Assembly: GCA_963923455.1 (NCBI GenBank)
Contig: CAWULT010000009.1
Span: 1-64,000 of the forward strand
Source of the DNA: CAWULT01 sp963923455
Lineage (GTDB): Bacteria > Acidobacteriota > Vicinamibacteria > Vicinamibacterales > UBA2999
Direction: 5' to 3'
Length of the DNA: 64,000 nt
In this document: positions 26,676 to 34,097 of the stretch, in pieces
How positions within the stretch are numbered: the stretch's first letter is position 1
Layout: the number at the start of each line of letters is the position of its first letter
Notes under the pieces: generated by a model
Seen by the model: the letters and a program-made list of their open reading frames with translations, nothing else
What the model was told of the DNA's origin: nothing
The model's database searches: none
Program-made: the position numbers and the translations under genes

Positions 26676-26725
26676 TTTGTCCCGATTTGGCTAGAATCAG
26701 CGTCCGTCGCTGGGACAAATGTCCC
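26676..26725. promoter_or_regulatory. Inverted-repeat cluster, candidate operator
   Basis: TTTGTCCC at 26676-26683 is the inverse of GGGACAAA at 26712-26719, and the latter is the left part of the palindrome GGGACA-AA-TGTCCC (26712-26725). Three TGTCCC half-sites therefore lie in 50 bases between the divergent mddA-like and hydrolase-LuxR genes. This is what a LuxR-type or similar dimeric regulator would bind; the binder is not known. Confidence 0.6.
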
Positions 26726-26739
26726 GGCGGACCGGAACC

Positions 26740-27813
26740 ATGCCGCGCAACCCACAGACCATCCGCTTCGTGACCACGGAAGACGGGGCGCGGCTGGCCT
26801 GGGCCGAGTCCGGCGCGGGCCCCCTCGTGGTCAAGGCCGCGAATTGGCTGAGCCACCTGGAGTACGACTGGGACAGTCCCGTGTGGCGGCACTGGATCCA
26901 GTTCTTCTCGCGCGTGGGCCGTTTCGTTCGGTACGACGAGCGTGGATGCGGCCTGAGCGACTGGGCCACGTCGAATCTCTCCCTCGATCGCTGGGTGCGC
27001 GACCTCGAGCTCGTCGTCGACGCGGCGCGCCCTGCAGAGCCCTTCACGCTCTTCGGCATCTCACAGGGGGCGCCGGTGTGCGTCGCGTACGCCGCGAAGC
27101 ATCCCGAGCGCGTGTCGAAGCTGCTGCTCTACGGGGGCTACGTGCGCGGCATCGCCAGGCGAGGCAACCCGCAGGCGGCCCTCGAGCGGGAGGCGATCGA
27201 GGCGCTGGCGCGCACCAGTTGGGGCAAGGACGATCCCGCCTTCCGGCAGGTGTGGACGTCCCGCTTCATCCCCGGAGCCAATCCCGAGCAGATGGGGTGG
27301 TGGAACGAACTCTGCCGCAAGTCCACCTCGGGGCCCGCGGTGGCCGACCTGATGGCCGCCCGGAGCGTGGTCGACGTCGAGCCACTCCTGGCGCAGGTCC
27401 AGGCTCCCACGCTCGTGCTCCATGCGCGAGCAGACGCGGCGGTGCCGTCATCGGAGGGGCGGTTGTTCGCGGCGGGCATTCCGCGTGCTCAGTCCGTCGA
27501 GCTGGACTCGGCCAACCACATCCTGCTCGAGCGTGAGCCGGCGTGGCCGCGCTTCTGCGACGCGGTCCTCGACTTTCTCGGGGTCGCGGATCCGCCAGGG
27601 CCGGCCGACTCGCCCTTTGCCGGGCTGTCAGCGAGGGAGCGACAGATTCTCAGCCTGATGGGAGAGGGACTCGGAAACCTGGACATCGCCGAGCGCCTGA
27701 ACATCAGCGACAAGACGGTCCGTAATCAGGTGTCGAAGCTCTTCGACAAGCTCGGCGTGTGGACGCGGGCCCAGGCCATCGTGTTCGCGAAGGAGCGCGG
27801 CTTCAAGGGCTGA
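26740..27813 (+). CDS. Alpha/beta hydrolase fused to a LuxR-type DNA-binding domain
   Basis: A 357-residue cytoplasmic protein. Residues of about 8-275 form an alpha/beta hydrolase with Ser108 in GISQGA, Asp in RADAAVP and His in DSANHILLE, so the triad appears present. After a short linker, residues of about 293-355 form a LuxR/GerE helix-turn-helix (LSARERQILSLMGEG... IAERLNISDKTVRNQVSKLF). This layout acts as a one-component regulator in which the hydrolase fold senses or turns over a ligand. The ATG at 26740 was chosen; the upstream ATG at 26719 lies inside a palindrome that looks like an operator. It is divergent from the mddA-like gene and probably controls it and itself, which is inference. 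Confidence 0.85.
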   Translation: MPRNPQTIRFVTTEDGARLAWAESGAGPLVVKAANWLSHLEYDWDSPVWRHWIQFFSRVGRFVRYDERGCGLSDWATSNLSLDRWVRDLELVVDAARPAEPFTLFGISQGAPVCVAYAAKHPERVSKLLLYGGYVRGIARRGNPQAALEREAIEALARTSWGKDDPAFRQVWTSRFIPGANPEQMGWWNELCRKSTSGPAVADLMAARSVVDVEPLLAQVQAPTLVLHARADAAVPSSEGRLFAAGIPRAQSVELDSANHILLEREPAWPRFCDAVLDFLGVADPPGPADSPFAGLSARERQILSLMGEGLGNLDIAERLNISDKTVRNQVSKLFDKLGVWTRAQAIVFAKERGFKG

Positions 27814-27932
27814 CCGTCCCTCCCCGTCGGCACTACGCCACGACCCAGTGCTGCATGGCCCACAGGGCGGCCGCGGCCATCGGGCGCACAATTCCTATCA
27901 CGCGCCGCGGCGAATCTCGGGAGACACGCAGC

Positions 27933-28331
27933 ATGAGCACACCAGAACAGAACGCCGAGGTCGTCCGCCGGGGCTACGCGGCCTTCAACGCGGCCGACAT
28001 CAAGACCCTGACCGAACTGTTCCCCGCACACTCCTCCTGGCACACCCCCGGACGCAGCCGCATCGCGGGCGATCACACGGGCCGCGACGCGGTCTTCGCC
28101 CAGTTCGGCCGGTACGGCGGCGAGACGAACGGCACCTTCAGGGCCGACCTGAAGCAGGTGTTCGGGGGCGCCGACGGCCGGGTGGTGGCCCTCCACCACA
28201 ACAGCGGCGAGCGGAACGGCCGGCGCCTCGACTCGGACTGCTGCATCGTCTTCGAGGTCAGGGACGGCCAGATCGTCTCGGGCCGCGAGCACTTCTACGA
28301 CCTCCACAACTGGGACGCGTTCTGGGCGTAG
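27933..28331 (+). CDS. SnoaL-like (NTF2-fold) protein
   Basis: A 132-residue single-domain cone-barrel protein of the SnoaL/ketosteroid-isomerase-like family, with no signal peptide. Visible blocks are VRRGYAAFNAADIKTLTELF, WHTPGRSRIAGDHTGRDAVF and the ending VSGREHFYDLHNWDAFW. His and Asp residues lining the pocket could be catalytic, but the substrate is unknown. The ATG at 27933 has GGGAGA upstream. It follows the hydrolase-LuxR gene on the same strand by 119 bases. Confidence 0.8.
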   Translation: MSTPEQNAEVVRRGYAAFNAADIKTLTELFPAHSSWHTPGRSRIAGDHTGRDAVFAQFGRYGGETNGTFRADLKQVFGGADGRVVALHHNSGERNGRRLDSDCCIVFEVRDGQIVSGREHFYDLHNWDAFWA

Positions 28332-28516
28332 ATCCTCTCCCGCGAATGTCCGGTCATGGCGCGCGTGGCTCGCCCCACGCGTGCCCTACCTCTTTCGAGG
28401 GAGGGCCGCCACGATCGGCGTAACGCGTGGAAAATGGCCTCGATGACGTGCGCCCGGTGACGCGTGTCGGTCTATAGTTCTCGCGACACCGTTGACCCCA
28501 CGTGGAGGGGCCGCAC

Positions 28517-29548
28517 ATGCGCCAGATTCACGCCGCGGCCGTTGCCGCATCCATCCTCGTCGGCGTCGTCCTCGTCGTCGAGGCCCAGGGACCCATCCCG
28601 CAGCCGGCGGGACGGAGCGCGGGCCAGGCCTACCGCGCACCGCGGACGCCCTGGGGCGATCCCGACCTCGAAGGCCGGTGGCCGAGCACGCGCTCGGCCG
28701 CCATTCCCCTGCAGCGTCCAGAGGCGTTCGGCACACGGAACACGCTCACCGACGCGGAGCTGGCCGAACGCGAATCGCAGTTCGAGCACCAGAAGACGCA
28801 GGACCTGGCCGACTTCGACTTCGAGAACCCGAGCATCCCGTTCGGACAAGTGGGCGGCGGCCAGTCGCCGCCGCAGCACTGGTTCGAACGGGCCGCGCCC
28901 CAGCGCCAGGCGTCGCTCGTCGTCGACCCGCCGAACGGCCGGCTGCCCGCACTGACGCCGGCGGCACAGAAGCGCCTCGCGGAGCGACGCGCGCGCGAAT
29001 CCGGTGAGGCGGCCTCGTACACCGACTTCAACCTGACCGAACGGTGCATCACGCGCGGGCTGACGGGCTCGGTGCTGCCGAGCGGCTACAACAACGGCAA
29101 CGCCATCGTGCAGTCGCCCGGGTACGTGACCTTCGTCAACGAGATGGTCCACGAGTCGCGCGTCGTGCCGCTCGACGGCCGGCCGCACCAGGGCCCGGCG
29201 CTCCGCAGCCACCTGGGCGACTCGCGCGGCCGCTGGGACGGCGACACGCTGGTCGTCGAGACGACGAACTTCCTCGATCGCATGGGCGTCGGCATGAACG
29301 GCACCGGCGCCAGCGACGCGCTGAAGGTGACGGAGCGCTTCACGCGCACCAGCGACACGACGATCAGCTACTCGCTCACGATCGACGATCCGGCCACGTG
29401 GACGGCGCCGTTCACGATGCGCTTCGACCTTGGGCGCGAGGATCGCTACGGCATGTTCGAGTACGCGTGTCACGAGGGCAACTACGCGCTGCAGAACATC
29501 ATGAGCGGCGCCCGCGCCCAGGAGCGCCCCGCCGGGGCGCGCCGCTAG
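28517..29548 (+). CDS. Secreted W-x-G-D-T-L-V-V family protein
   Basis: A 343-residue exported protein with a signal peptide ending VEAQG. The family blocks are TPWGDPDLEGRW, ERCITRGLTGS, QSPGYVTF, HLGDSRGRWDGDTLVVET and the tail MFEYACHEGNYALQNIMSGAR. It is most like the protein at 59866-60858, which shares the RCITRG and FEYACHEGN blocks. GGAGGGG lies upstream of the ATG at 28517. The tannase-family esterase begins 29 bases downstream, so the two are likely co-transcribed and may act on the same substrate. A TATAGT at 28473-28478 is a possible -10. Confidence 0.78.
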   Translation: MRQIHAAAVAASILVGVVLVVEAQGPIPQPAGRSAGQAYRAPRTPWGDPDLEGRWPSTRSAAIPLQRPEAFGTRNTLTDAELAERESQFEHQKTQDLADFDFENPSIPFGQVGGGQSPPQHWFERAAPQRQASLVVDPPNGRLPALTPAAQKRLAERRARESGEAASYTDFNLTERCITRGLTGSVLPSGYNNGNAIVQSPGYVTFVNEMVHESRVVPLDGRPHQGPALRSHLGDSRGRWDGDTLVVETTNFLDRMGVGMNGTGASDALKVTERFTRTSDTTISYSLTIDDPATWTAPFTMRFDLGREDRYGMFEYACHEGNYALQNIMSGARAQERPAGARR

Positions 29549-29577
29549 GGCGTGCCGACGACCGAGTGGAGAGCCCG

Positions 29578-31107
29578 ATGAAGACGATGTCGATGGTGTG
29601 GGTCGTGGTCACGCTGGCGTGCCTGCCGGCGACGGAAGCCCTGGCCGCCTCGTGCGAGAGCCTCGCGAAGCTGACGCTCAAGGACACGGCGATCACGAAG
29701 GCGGAGGTCGTGGCCCCCGGCGCGTTCCAGCCGCCCGTGGCCGAACGGGGCTTGAACCCGTACAAGGACCTGGGCGCCTTCTGCCGCGTCGCCGCCACGC
29801 TGACGCCGACGAGCGACTCGGACATCAAGATCGAGGTGTGGCTGCCGGCCAGCCCCTCAGGCGCGGTTGGCAGCACCAACTGGAACGGCAAGTACCAGGC
29901 GGTCGGCAACGGCGGCTGGGCGGGTGTCATCAGTTACTCGGCGATGGCCGAGGCGCTGCAGCGCGGCTACGCGACGGCGTCGACCGACACCGGGCACGTG
30001 GGCGGCCGCGGCACCTTCGCGCTCGGGCACCCCGAGAAGCTCGTGGACTTCGCGTGGCGGTCCGAGCACGAGATGACCGCCAAGGCCAAGCAGCTCATCG
30101 AGGCGTTCTACGGCTCGGGCCCGAAGTTCTCCTACTGGAACGGCTGCTCGACGGGCGGACGGCAGGGTCTCAAGGCCGCCCAGATGTTTCCCGAGGACTA
30201 CGACGGCATCATCGCCGGCGCGCCGGCCAACAGGACGGCCATCTCGCTGTGGATCGCCGACGCCGTGCTGAAGGATCCTGCCCGCTACATCCCGGCGGCC
30301 AAGTTCCCCGTCATCCACCAGGCGGCGCTCGCCGCGTGCGACGCCCGAGACGGGCTCAAGGACGGCCTGATCGACGATCCGCGGCAGTGCCGCTTCGATC
30401 CGGCCGTGTTGCTCTGCAAGCAGGGAGACGATGCGTCGTGCCTGACGGCGCCGCAAGTGGCGGCCGTCAAGCAGATCTACTCGAACGCGGTGAACCCGCG
30501 CACGAAGCAGGAGCTGTTCTCGTCGTTCGTGCCCGGCAGCGAGCTCGGGTGGGGCGTGCAGGCCGCGGGCCCGGACGTGCAGGCCATGACCTACGACCAG
30601 TATCGCTACGTGGTGTTCAAGGATCCGAACTGGGACTGGAAGACGTTCGACTTCGACAAGGACGTCGCCAAGGGCGACCAGCCCGAGAACCTGATCATGA
30701 ACGCCACGAACCCGGACATGCAGAAGTTCTTCGCGCGTGGCGGCAAGGTGATCATGTACCACGGCTGGAGCGATTCGCTCGTGCCGCCCCCGAACACGAT
30801 CAAGTACTACGACCAGGTGGTGGCACGGCTGGGCGGCGCCGCCAAGGCGACCGACCACGTCCGGCTGTTCATGGCGCCCGGCATGGGCCACTGCAACGGT
30901 GGCGAGGGTCCCGACACGTTCGACAAGGTGACGGCGCTCGAGAACTGGGTGGAACGCGGCACGGCGCCCGCACGCCTCGAGGCGTCGCACAGCACCAACG
31001 GCCGGGTGGACCGCACCCGTCCGCTCTGCCCATATCCTCAGGTGGCGCGGTACACCGGCACGGGCAGCATCGACGACGCGGCCAACTTCATCTGTAAGGC
31101 GCCGTAG
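29578..31107 (+). CDS. Tannase/feruloyl esterase family hydrolase
   Basis: A 509-residue secreted serine esterase. The signal peptide ends EALAA. The catalytic CS-D-HC arrangement of the tannase family is complete: Cys190-Ser191 in NGCSTGG, Asp399 in GWSDSLVPP and His438-Cys439 in GMGHCNGG, where the two Cys form the disulfide that holds Ser and His together in known structures. Further Cys pairs in the lid region (around 254-288) fit the calcium/lid domain. It should cleave ester bonds to aromatic acids, such as ferulate or gallate esters, outside the cytoplasm; the exact substrate is open. It follows a signature-family gene by 29 bases. Confidence 0.9.
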   Translation: MKTMSMVWVVVTLACLPATEALAASCESLAKLTLKDTAITKAEVVAPGAFQPPVAERGLNPYKDLGAFCRVAATLTPTSDSDIKIEVWLPASPSGAVGSTNWNGKYQAVGNGGWAGVISYSAMAEALQRGYATASTDTGHVGGRGTFALGHPEKLVDFAWRSEHEMTAKAKQLIEAFYGSGPKFSYWNGCSTGGRQGLKAAQMFPEDYDGIIAGAPANRTAISLWIADAVLKDPARYIPAAKFPVIHQAALAACDARDGLKDGLIDDPRQCRFDPAVLLCKQGDDASCLTAPQVAAVKQIYSNAVNPRTKQELFSSFVPGSELGWGVQAAGPDVQAMTYDQYRYVVFKDPNWDWKTFDFDKDVAKGDQPENLIMNATNPDMQKFFARGGKVIMYHGWSDSLVPPPNTIKYYDQVVARLGGAAKATDHVRLFMAPGMGHCNGGEGPDTFDKVTALENWVERGTAPARLEASHSTNGRVDRTRPLCPYPQVARYTGTGSIDDAANFICKAP

Positions 31108-31156
31108 CGGCGAGGGATGTCGATCGCGGCGTGCCAGGACGGGCCGGCGCCTCTCG

Positions 31157-31173
31157 TCAGTATAGAATACTGA
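31157..31173. promoter_or_regulatory. Palindromic operator of antitoxin copy 2
   Basis: TCAGTAT-AGA-ATACTGA is a perfect inverted repeat with 7-bp arms that ends one base before the ATG at 31175. It overlaps the candidate -10 box TAGAAT (31163-31168), so a bound antitoxin dimer would block transcription. Copy 1 keeps the TAGAAT and the right arm but not the left arm. Confidence 0.65.
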
Positions 31174-31174
31174 T

Positions 31175-31420
31175 ATGCCACGCCGCATCGTCCAGACGGG
31201 ATCGTCGCTGGCCGTCACCCTGCCCAAGGACATCGTCGATCAACTGGGCCTCAAGAAGGGCGACGAGGTGGAGGTGTCGGCGCACCCGGTCAATGGCACG
31301 ATCGTGGTTCGAACGCCGGTGCGCCACTTCGAACAAGGCAAGGTCACGAAGCGTTTTCGGGAACACACGGCGGACCTGCTGAAGCGGCGCGCGAAGCTGT
31401 ATCGCGAACTCGCCAAGTGA
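31175..31420 (+). CDS. AbrB/SpoVT-type antitoxin, copy 2
   Basis: An 81-residue protein that differs from copy 1 (11446-11691) at four positions, all in the C-terminal half that should contact the toxin or follow it. The AbrB fold (IVQTGSSLAVTLPKDIV) is unchanged. It ends in the same GTGA overlap with a toxin-like gene, but that toxin is truncated and chimeric. The promoter region contains a perfect palindrome over the -10 box, and the mRNA is probably leaderless. The gene itself looks intact and could regulate both loci. Confidence 0.88.
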   Translation: MPRRIVQTGSSLAVTLPKDIVDQLGLKKGDEVEVSAHPVNGTIVVRTPVRHFEQGKVTKRFREHTADLLKRRAKLYRELAK

Positions 31421-31641
31421 TCCAGTATCTGTCGGTTTCGCAGGTGATCGACCTGCATACGGCGCTGGCAACCGCCTTCGGTGGCCCTTTGAGCGTGCGC
31501 GACAGGGGTGGATTGGAGTCGGCCGTGGCGAGGCCGTTCTCGATCAACGTGACGTACGTGCTGCAGCCAGACACCGACGTGCTCGAGTACTTCTGCAACG
31601 AGAACGAGCGGGACCGGGTCCACATCGCCAACGCGAAGTAG
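31417..31641 (+). pseudogene. Truncated Doc toxin fused to the tail of an unrelated secreted protein
   Basis: This 74-codon frame starts with GTG overlapping the antitoxin stop. Codons 1-40 match the first 40 residues of the Doc toxin at 11060-11449 (Y-L-S-V-x-Q-V, D-L-H-T, A-T-A-F-G-G-P, E-S-A-V-A-R-P). After about base 31536 the match stops and the sequence becomes NVTYVLQPDTDVLEY, then CNENERD and HIANAK. That end resembles the C-terminal tail of the secreted signature family, for example DTELIDEICAEGER in the protein at 22544-23434. The Fic motif HPFxDGNKR is lost, so the toxin must be inactive. An in-frame deletion between a toxin gene and a signature-family gene is the simplest origin. 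Confidence 0.72.
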
Positions 31642-31679
31642 CGCACGGCGACCCCGCGTCCGGGGCCGTGGTTACCCTC

Positions 31680-33701
31680 TCACTCGACGACGAGCTGCGC
31701 GAACGACCACGGGTGATCGCGGCACACGTACTCGTACGTGCCGGGCCTGGTGATCGTCACCGATCCAGACGCCCCAGGCGCGATCGAGCTTGTCCTCCAC
31801 GAGCCGTCCCTGGCTTCGAGGGCATGAGCCATCGTGGTGCCGTTGGTGAAGGTCACCGCCGTGCCCGAGGCGACCTTCACGCGGAGCGGCGCGATGTCGT
31901 GCTCGTTGAGCCAGTCGATCTTCTTTTGCGCGGCGGCGATGGTGAAGACGCGCGTCGAGCCCAGGCGAATCTGGCTCGTCTCTTCGACGCGGCCCGGCCA
32001 CTCACGCACGCGCGCGGGCGGTGTCGGCGCCGGCCGCTCTGGCAGGCGACCACCGAGCGCAAAGGCCCAGACGGCCCGGTTGTTGGCCAGGGCCACGAGC
32101 TGCCGGCCCTCGTGCTGGTAGGTGGCCGCCGCGCTGGCGCTGGGGCCGGCCCCGCCGCCGGGTCCTGGCTCGCCGGTCTGGAACTGCCACAACAGGTCGC
32201 CGGTCTTGGCGTCGTACGCCTGGAACACGCCGTCCGGCTCCTCGTGGAACAGCAGGCCGCCGGCCGTGGCCAGCGCACCGCCGTTCCCCTCGCACTCCGA
32301 ATACGGCAGGCGCTTCTGCCAGGCAATGCGGGCGGTGCGGCTGTCGATGGCGGCGAGCAGGCCGTACTGCGTCTGGCCGGGCAGGCGCACCGGAGCCAGG
32401 AACTCCCATCCCGTCGGCAGGCGCCGCACCCACGCCGGGTTCACGCACGCCACGGCGTACAGGTACTGCGTGTCCGGGCTGTACGCCATGGGCGTCTGCC
32501 GCATGTTCATGTGGGGCAGGAACACGTTGGGCTGGTCGACGCCGATGGGGTCGAAGTAGCAGCCGGCCACGAACCCCGACGGAATCATCGCCGGGTCCAC
32601 GCACTCGGGCCCGACGCGGTCGGCGCCCACCGTGAACGGCTGCGTGCGCGCGGTGGCCAGCGCCGGGTTCTGCTTGACCGGCCGCTCCTCCACGGGCAAC
32701 GCCGGCCGGCCGGTCTCCCGGTCCAGCACGAAGAGGACGCCGTCGGTGCGCATGGCGGCCAGGAGCTTCCGCGGCCGGCCGCCGAGCGGCGCGTCGTACA
32801 GCACGAGCGGCGTGGACACGTCGTGCTCCCAGATGTCGTGGTGCACGAGCTGGTAGTGCCACCGCATCGCGCCCGTCTTGATGTCGAGCGCCACCACCGA
32901 GTTGTTGAACAGGTTGTCGCCAGGGCGCAGCTCACCGCCGAACTGGGGCACGGCATTGCCGGTCTCGAGGTAGACGAGGCCGAGGTCTTCGTCCACCGAC
33001 GGCGTCGTCCAGATCGCGCCGCCGCCGTACTGCCAGATGTCGCTGCCCTGGGGCCACGTCTCGTGCCCCTTCTGCCCCGGCCCGGGCACGACCTCCCACG
33101 ACCACAACTGGCGACCCGTCGCCGCGTCCAGCCCGATGGCGCGGCCACGCAGGAAGTTGTCGCCTAGCGACACCACCGCCACGACGACCCCGTTGCCGTA
33201 CGCGGGCGCGCTGCTCATGCCCTGGGACGGGATGTCGGGACCATGCCGGAAGGTCCAGACCACCTGCCCGGTGGCCTCGCTGATCGCGATGACGTTGGAG
33301 TCGCGCAGCCCCGCGTAGAGGCGGCCGCCCCCGATGCCGATGCCGCGACGCCCGCCGAAGCCCACCTCGGGCTTGAAGCTCCAGAGCGGAGCGCCGGTGC
33401 CGGCGGCATAGGCGAGGATCTGGCCGTTGTTGGTCACGACGAACATGCGCCCGTCGTGCACGAGCGGCGTCGCGTCGGCGCGTTCGGGCAACGACGCCAT
33501 CCAGGCGCCGCCCAGGTCCTTCACGTTGCGCGTCGTGATCTGGGCCAGCGTGGAGTAGCGCGTGGCGCCCCAGTCGCCGCCCGGGGCCGCCCATTCCCCG
33601 CTCGCGTACCGCGAGCGCTGGGCTGACGCCCACGTCGAGCCCATCACGCCCGCAATCGCGGCCGCGCACAGCCATCCGGTCAGTCGCCTGGGTCGATGCA
33701 C
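31680..33701 (-). CDS. PQQ-dependent dehydrogenase with C-terminal cupredoxin domain
   Basis: A 673-residue secreted protein. After a signal peptide (ending TWASAQ) comes a PQQ propeller of about 540 residues with blocks such as GLDAATGRQLWSWE, GDNLFNNSVVALD and HHDIWEHDV, the last in the active-site region. The final 97 residues form a cupredoxin-like domain with likely copper ligands His626 (MAHAL), Cys660 and His663 (YVCRDHPW). The usual axial Met is not at its place; Gln669 is nearby. The copper domain could accept electrons directly from PQQ. The GTG at 33701 has AAGGAG seven bases upstream and opens the signal peptide. A -35/-10 pair lies about 130 bases upstream. The stop converges on the chimeric toxin gene. 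Confidence 0.82.
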   Translation of the reverse strand: MHRPRRLTGWLCAAAIAGVMGSTWASAQRSRYASGEWAAPGGDWGATRYSTLAQITTRNVKDLGGAWMASLPERADATPLVHDGRMFVVTNNGQILAYAAGTGAPLWSFKPEVGFGGRRGIGIGGGRLYAGLRDSNVIAISEATGQVVWTFRHGPDIPSQGMSSAPAYGNGVVVAVVSLGDNFLRGRAIGLDAATGRQLWSWEVVPGPGQKGHETWPQGSDIWQYGGGAIWTTPSVDEDLGLVYLETGNAVPQFGGELRPGDNLFNNSVVALDIKTGAMRWHYQLVHHDIWEHDVSTPLVLYDAPLGGRPRKLLAAMRTDGVLFVLDRETGRPALPVEERPVKQNPALATARTQPFTVGADRVGPECVDPAMIPSGFVAGCYFDPIGVDQPNVFLPHMNMRQTPMAYSPDTQYLYAVACVNPAWVRRLPTGWEFLAPVRLPGQTQYGLLAAIDSRTARIAWQKRLPYSECEGNGGALATAGGLLFHEEPDGVFQAYDAKTGDLLWQFQTGEPGPGGGAGPSASAAATYQHEGRQLVALANNRAVWAFALGGRLPERPAPTPPARVREWPGRVEETSQIRLGSTRVFTIAAAQKKIDWLNEHDIAPLRVKVASGTAVTFTNGTTMAHALEARDGSWRTSSIAPGASGSVTITRPGTYEYVCRDHPWSFAQLVVE

Positions 33702-34097
33702 GCTGTCGCTCCTTGCGGCCCGGGTGACGGGCGCTGTCGTCCTGACCGATTCGATCGGCTCACGGAAAGACCCTCGGCGTCTGTCGCTCACCGTTCCCTC
33801 CTGGCCGGGAGGGCGGCTGCTGGTCGGCCATTCTAGAGCCCGCTGGCCCACCGGACAAGTCGCCGGCCGCGAGCCCGTGATGAATTGGTGCGCCAGTTTG
33901 GGGGGGATGTGTTCTGGCGCGATGGGGGCTAGCATGAGCGCCGATTGCGGGGTCGTCCAGCCGCGGTTTCGGCATCACTGGGGACATCGCGGGAACTGGA
34001 CCGTTGCGGCCGGTCGACGGACGGGACCAGCCTTCCGGAGAAGGGGACCACACAGCTCCACCACCACGCTCGAGATGTGCAGGCAGGAGGTTGCCAG
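33702..34097. other. 396-base divergent intergenic region
   Basis: This region lies between the PQQ-cupredoxin gene (minus) and a TonB receptor gene (plus). It contains a candidate minus-strand promoter at 33830-33858 and the receptor's AGGAGG at 34085-34090. I found no credible small gene or RNA. Confidence 0.45.
33830..33858 (-). promoter_or_regulatory. Candidate promoter of the PQQ-cupredoxin gene
   Basis: On the minus strand TTGTCC (33858-33853) and TAGAAT (33835-33830) are separated by exactly 17 bases. Transcription would begin near 33823, leaving a leader of about 120 bases. It is the best-spaced -35/-10 pair I found in the window. Confidence 0.5.

Noticed and set aside
26719..26739. 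The upstream ATG at 26719 as the start of the hydrolase-LuxR regulator
   Set aside because: It lies inside the GGGACA-AA-TGTCCC palindrome, which looks like an operator, and has no ribosome site; 26740 fits the domain start better.
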